From DATMRF01 sp035566435 (GTDB taxonomy: Bacteria; Verrucomicrobiota; Verrucomicrobiia; Limisphaerales; UBA8199): a DNA stretch of 64,000 nt. Of this stretch, positions 59,916-64,000 are shown one piece after another (within the stretch, counting starts at the first letter, position 1; each line of letters begins with the position of its first letter). Position numbers and translations under genes: made by a program. The stretch is from positions 74,885 to 138,884 of the forward strand of contig DATMRF010000118.1 in NCBI GenBank assembly GCA_035566435.1. The letters run 5' to 3'. The notes beneath the pieces are model-generated. The model saw only the letters and a program-made list of their open reading frames with translations. It was not told where the DNA came from and did not search any database.

Positions 59916-62630
59916 TCATTTACGCAAGCGGTAAAAACTGGTCGCACCGCTGGCGGCGTTGGTCACGACGTTGTTCGTGCCGTTGACCGCGGGCGCTGGC
60001 GAGATGACGCTCCAGACATTCGTGCTGAGGTTGGTGCTGGCCTCCAGCGTGAAGCCGGTAAAGTTCGTAGCCCACCACAGCACGACATTCGTGTTCGCGC
60101 TGCGTTGAATATTCAAGAGCGGCTGCGGCGCCGGGACAAACCGGGTCAGAAAGACGTTCCGCACCGATTCCGCGATGCTCTCCGAGCCGTTGAGGGAACC
60201 TCCGCGATAATAACCGCGGGCGCGGATGTAGAAGTTCTGTCCGATTGAGAGGTTCAAACCGGTCAGGGTCCAGTTGCTGCCGGCCGCCGTGCCGTTGCCA
60301 AGGAAATTGTAGTTCACATTGTCGATTGAATCTTCAAAGGTAACGCGGCTGAATTGCGGGCTGGAGCCGCCGCGTGTCCAGGTGACGGTTGTTTGCGTCA
60401 CGGCGAGGTTTTGCTGTGCGACGGTGTCGTTAATCAAACGAGCAAAACGGTTGCGTGTCTGCCCGCCGATGCTACCTGTCCCGTAAAACGAGCCGCTCAC
60501 TAGAATCTTGCCGTCTGGCTGGATCACGATTGAACCGACAAAACTGTTTGCGTTCGGGTCGAACGAATCAGCCAGGCCGGTCGTGGCATCGAGCCGGGCG
60601 ATGTAATTGCGCGTCGCCCCGCCGATGCTGCCTGCTCCACCGAACAAGCCGCCTGCTAAAATCTTGCCGTCCGCCTGCACCGCGATTGCAACGAGAGTGT
60701 TATTCGCGTTCGGGTCGAACGAATCAGCCAGGCCGGTCGTGGCATCGAGCCGGGCGATGAAATTGCGCGTCGCCCCGCCGATGCTGTTCGTTCCATGAAA
60801 AAAGCCTCCCACTAAAATCCTGCCGTCCGTCTGCACCGCGATTGTATAGACAGTACCGTTTGGGTTCGGGTCGAATGAATCAGCTAAGCCGGTCGTGGCA
60901 TCGAGCCGGGCGATATTAGTACGTGCCTGTCCGCCGATGCTCGTGAATTGGCCGCCCACTAAAATCCTGCCGTCCGCCTGCAGCACGATCGAATTGACAA
61001 CCTGGTTCGCGTACGGGGCAAAGGAATCAGCCAGGCCGGTGGTGGCATCGAGCCGGGCGATGTAACTGCGGAACTGTCCGCCGATCCTCGTGAATGGGCC
61101 GCTCGCTAAAATCTTGCCGTCTGGCTGGACCACGATTGAATTGACAGAACTGTTTGCGTTCGGGTCGAACGAATCAGCCAGGCCGGTCGTGGCATCAAGC
61201 CGGGCGATATTAGTGCGCGTCTGTCCGCCGATGGTGCCGAAAAGGCCGCCCACCAAAATCTTGCCGTCCGCCTGTACCACAATTGCATTGACGGGACCGC
61301 CCGCGTTCGGGTCGAAAGCAGTATCGAGTGTTCCGTCCGTGTTCAATCGGGCAATGCCGTTGCGCGTTATGCCCAAAACGGCCCTAAATTCACCGCCGAT
61401 GACAATCTTGCCGTCCGGCTGAACGGCTGTGGCGGCAACCGTGCCGCCAAAAACGCTCGGATCCAGCGTTTGGTCAGGTCGGCCGTCGGTTTCCAGCCGT
61501 GCGATGCGGTTGCGCGTCACTGTGGCTCCGCCATTCGGCGTGAGCCCGGTAAAATCACCCCCGGCTATAATCTTGCCGTCTGCCTGCATCGCGATGGCGA
61601 GCACAACGGAGTCCGCATTCGGATCGAACAAATCAGCCAGGCCGGTCGTGGCATCGAGCCGGGCGATGTAATTGCGCGTCTGGCCGCCGATGCTATTGGG
61701 TCCGAAGAAAACGCCGGCGACTAAAATCTTCCCGTCCGCCTGCACCGCGATGGATTGGACCCGATCATTTGCGTTCGGGTCGAACGAATCAGCCAGGCCG
61801 GTGGTGGCATCGAGCCGGGCGATGTGGTTGCGTGTCTGTCCGCCGATGCTGTTCGCTCCGGCAAAGAAGCCGCCCGCCAAAATCCTGCCGTCCGCCTGCA
61901 CCGCGATGGAAAAGACAGTGCTGTTCGCGTTCGGGTCGAAAGAATCCGCCAGGCCGGTGGTAGCATCGAGCCGGGCGATGTAATTGCGCGTCGCCCCGCC
62001 GATGCTCGTGAACAAGCCGCCCGCTAAAATCTTGCCGTCCGTCTGCAGCACGATTGAGAGAACAATACTGTTTGCGTTCGGATCGAACAAATCCGCCAGA
62101 CCGGTCACGGCATCGAGCCGAGCGATGTAATTGCGCGTCGCCCCGCCGACGCTGTTCGCTCCGCTGAAATTGCCGCCTGCTAAAATCTTGCCGTCCGCCT
62201 GCACCGCGATCGAAAAGACAGTGCCATTCGCGCTCGGGTCGAACGAATCCGCCAGACCGGTCGCGGCGTCGAGCCGAGCGATATTAGTGCGCGTCTGCCC
62301 GCCGATGCTCGTGAAATTACCGCCTGCCAGAATCTTGCCGTCCGCTTGAACCGCGATGGCATAGACGGTATCGTTCGCGTTCGGGTTGAACGCCGTGTCG
62401 AGCGTCCCGTCTGCGTTCAGGCGGGCGATGCGATTGCGCGTAACGGACACCCCCCCGTTGGGCGAGAGCGTGGTAAAATCGCCGCCGATAAGAATCTTGC
62501 CGTCCGGTTGGACGACGACTACGCGGATGGCACCATTCGCGTCCGGATCGAAACCGTCGAGCGCGGATTGCCCGCGCACCGCCGCCGCACCGACCGCTAG
62601 CAGCACGGCAACGAAAAACAGCAGGAGCAT
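59916..62630 (-). CDS. Exported delta-60 repeat protein (14 repeats)
   Basis: 904 residues from ATG 62630, fixed by the ribosome-binding site CAGGAGAACT directly before it; the longer frame to 62750 is rejected. A signal peptide (MLLLFFVAVLLAVGAAAVRG) is followed by 14 tandem repeats of 49-54 residues, each of the form DPNAN..V..I.VQ.DGKIL.GG.F....G...RN.IARLD. These are delta-60 repeats, predicted beta-propeller-like blades. Repeats 1, 7 and 8 form a distinct subtype (ending NADGTLDTAF-like). A C-terminal Fn3-like region ends SGATSFYRLRK. Repeats are close at DNA level, so recent duplication is likely. Probably a surface or secreted protein; role unknown. Confidence 0.9.
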   Translation of the reverse strand: MLLLFFVAVLLAVGAAAVRGQSALDGFDPDANGAIRVVVVQPDGKILIGGDFTTLSPNGGVSVTRNRIARLNADGTLDTAFNPNANDTVYAIAVQADGKILAGGNFTSIGGQTRTNIARLDAATGLADSFDPSANGTVFSIAVQADGKILAGGNFSGANSVGGATRNYIARLDAVTGLADLFDPNANSIVLSIVLQTDGKILAGGLFTSIGGATRNYIARLDATTGLADSFDPNANSTVFSIAVQADGRILAGGFFAGANSIGGQTRNHIARLDATTGLADSFDPNANDRVQSIAVQADGKILVAGVFFGPNSIGGQTRNYIARLDATTGLADLFDPNADSVVLAIAMQADGKIIAGGDFTGLTPNGGATVTRNRIARLETDGRPDQTLDPSVFGGTVAATAVQPDGKIVIGGEFRAVLGITRNGIARLNTDGTLDTAFDPNAGGPVNAIVVQADGKILVGGLFGTIGGQTRTNIARLDATTGLADSFDPNANSSVNSIVVQPDGKILASGPFTRIGGQFRSYIARLDATTGLADSFAPYANQVVNSIVLQADGRILVGGQFTSIGGQARTNIARLDATTGLADSFDPNPNGTVYTIAVQTDGRILVGGFFHGTNSIGGATRNFIARLDATTGLADSFDPNANNTLVAIAVQADGKILAGGLFGGAGSIGGATRNYIARLDATTGLADSFDPNANSFVGSIVIQPDGKILVSGSFYGTGSIGGQTRNRFARLINDTVAQQNLAVTQTTVTWTRGGSSPQFSRVTFEDSIDNVNYNFLGNGTAAGSNWTLTGLNLSIGQNFYIRARGYYRGGSLNGSESIAESVRNVFLTRFVPAPQPLLNIQRSANTNVVLWWATNFTGFTLEASTNLSTNVWSVISPAPAVNGTNNVVTNAASGATSFYRLRK

Positions 62631-62634
62631 AGTT

Positions 62635-62639
62635 CTCCT
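62635..62639 (-). promoter_or_regulatory. Ribosome-binding site that decides the delta-60 protein start
   Basis: AGGAG on the minus strand, four bases before ATG 62630. It supports this start over the in-frame ATG 62750. Confidence 0.7.
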
Positions 62640-62938
62640 GATAGACCAGGCTGTCACTCGCACCAACGAAGTGCAGGCGACAGTGGACACGCGGGAGCTA
62701 GAGCGGGCCAAGTGGTGAGGGCCCAATACGGCAGTTTGTCGATCCTTCACGGTTCCATGGGCCGCGGCTTTAGAGAGTCAACAATGGTGTCGCAATGATT
62801 GGCGGTTCACGACCCACGAACCAACAATGGTTGTGACTTATGTGAACTATCAAATCGCCGAATCAGCAACAAGAAGAATCGAATGACGACCGGGTGGCAA
62901 CTGCTTCCTAACCCGCACGAACTTTTCGAATAACCCGC

Positions 62939-63808
62939 TCAGAAAATGAGCTGCTGTTCTGGAAAATCCCGCCGGTACCTCTTGAGCAGCGCCGGGACAT
63001 CATTGGACACAACGTATATTTTCCCGCGAATCCGCCGCGCTTCCCCCCGCCCGATGCCCCCAAGCCTGAAGTCCGAGTGCAGACACCGCGCCACCCCCTG
63101 GAACAACTCCTGGTAAGGTTCCCATGCAGTGGCGAAAATCAGCTTCGCATCGCCGCTGAAGCAGCCGATTAACCCAGTGCTGGGCACCAGCTTGCTGAGC
63201 GGACGCGGGTTAACATCGCTGCGCGGCACGTCGGTTGGACACCAGACCTGCCCGGGAATGTATCGGACCTGGGTCGCCCAATCCCGTGTCGGCATCCGCG
63301 CGAGTTGCCCGTCCAGGAGAATGAAGCACTTCGGCAGATAATCGTTGAGGTCACCCCGGCTCAGCTCATCGCTGAAGCCCGTAAACGTGCCGAGCCGCAC
63401 GCAAGGCTGCGCCCAATGTGCCTCCGAACGGTTCGCTGTCGCGTTCCTTGCCACCAGGCGGAAATCTACCTCATCGTCCCCGGCGGTGATCGTGTGCTCC
63501 ACAATCAGTCCGTCCGCCAGGATGTCTCGCAGCCGCAGCACCTTCCTGTCGGCGCTCAAGGAGATCAGTTCATTCGTGTGGGGAATCACTGTGTGCTTCA
63601 CCCAATCTGCATCCGTCGATCCAGCGCGGCAGTACGCCTCCAAATAGTTGATCCGAAGCTCATTGCCCGGAAGGTTGGCCCCCCGAATGATCAGCCACTG
63701 CCCTTCCCGGGCCAGCGTAAGCCCCGCAGCGGCTGCCGCCCAGGAAAAGCCGGCGAACAGGCCGAGAAGAAACATCGTCTTTCGGCTAGCAGTCGTTTTC
63801 GCGCGCAT
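62939..63808 (-). CDS. Secreted protein of unknown function
   Basis: 289 residues from ATG 63808, chosen because it gives a signal peptide (MFLLGLFAGFSWAAAAAG after a short basic start); the frame opens to 63943. The mature chain has WLIIRGANLPGNELRINYLEAYCRAGSTDADWVKHTVIPH near its start and DEVDFRLVARNATANRSEAHWAQPCVRLG, then IYVVSNDVPALLKRYRRDFPEQ. The beta-rich pattern suggests a carbohydrate-active or sugar-binding fold as seen in exported Planctomycetes/Verrucomicrobia proteins, but I cannot name the family. The upstream gap 63809-64000 shows no other gene. Confidence 0.65.
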   Translation of the reverse strand: MRAKTTASRKTMFLLGLFAGFSWAAAAAGLTLAREGQWLIIRGANLPGNELRINYLEAYCRAGSTDADWVKHTVIPHTNELISLSADRKVLRLRDILADGLIVEHTITAGDDEVDFRLVARNATANRSEAHWAQPCVRLGTFTGFSDELSRGDLNDYLPKCFILLDGQLARMPTRDWATQVRYIPGQVWCPTDVPRSDVNPRPLSKLVPSTGLIGCFSGDAKLIFATAWEPYQELFQGVARCLHSDFRLGGIGRGEARRIRGKIYVVSNDVPALLKRYRRDFPEQQLIF

Positions 63809-64000
63809 AGGTGGAGCCTGGGTCGCTCTTCCGGCGCCCTGAAAGGGCAGCCATATATCAGCCCAGAAGTTCTCTGTGCTGGGAAGGGCTTTTTCATAGA
63901 AGTTATTCACAGGGGTTTGTTCGGTTTTACGCTGAGGACCCAAGAGCCATGTTTGAGCTGATTGGCCATATGGAAATCAGGGTTGTAAGGGGTCTTTGTC

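Overview
The window looks like chromosomal DNA of a GC-rich, Gram-negative Verrucomicrobiota bacterium, most likely of the Pedosphaerales/Limisphaerales type. The signs are heptosyltransferase-like GT9 enzymes, a MoxR/DUF58/DUF4129 operon, a DUF6600 tryptophan-rich secreted protein, giant RHS and Ig-like/repeat proteins whose C-terminal ends resemble those of verrucomicrobial exported proteins, and many short palindromic and short-period repeats between genes. The taxonomic call is an inference from gene content; no rRNA is present.

Layout. (1) 1-16.1 kb is a surface-glycan locus: a DegT-type aminotransferase (cut by the window edge), an MsbA-like ABC exporter, two GT9 enzymes, a four-gene operon of glycosyltransferases with overlapping stop/start codons, two more GT4 proteins, two small methyltransferases and a TPR-CmcI-TylF fusion. 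(2) 16.1-17.6 kb encodes a sigma-54 response regulator. (3) 17.8-27.5 kb is a ten-gene minus-strand operon built around MoxR ATPase, DUF58, DUF4350, DUF4129, SpoIIM-like, RDD and small zinc-binding membrane proteins. (4) 27.7-33.1 kb holds dimeric glycyl-tRNA synthetase, a DUF2127 protein, larB, larC, a Trm112-like protein and an orphan Dam-type methylase. (5) 33.2-41.3 kb carries a Tat-exported glycosidase-like protein, an HD protein, metF, a 2-hydroxyacid dehydrogenase and an SsuABC/TauABC-type importer. (6) 41.4-47.4 kb has envelope proteins and an AlgB/KinB-like two-component pair. (7) 47.9-58.2 kb has a polysaccharide deacetylase-like protein, a broken ECF sigma factor, and a 1613-aa RHS protein with a C39 peptidase-like domain, translationally coupled to a 1069-aa exported repeat protein. 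(8) 58.3-64 kb has tRNA-Leu(CAG), two small ORFs, a hairpin cluster, a 14-repeat delta-60 protein and a secreted protein of unknown function.

The most unusual signal is not a gene. Two classes of repeats run through the window. One is a hairpin family with lead GGTAR, a 7-8 bp stem and a 6-nt loop close to KTCCNC; its stems differ but keep base-pairing. The other is a set of islands of short-period (about 6-9 bp) degenerate repeats, several arranged as inverted arms around a core of about 50 bp. Both classes have also entered conserved genes in frame (DUF4129, DUF58, glyS) or supply gene ends (metF, DUF2127).
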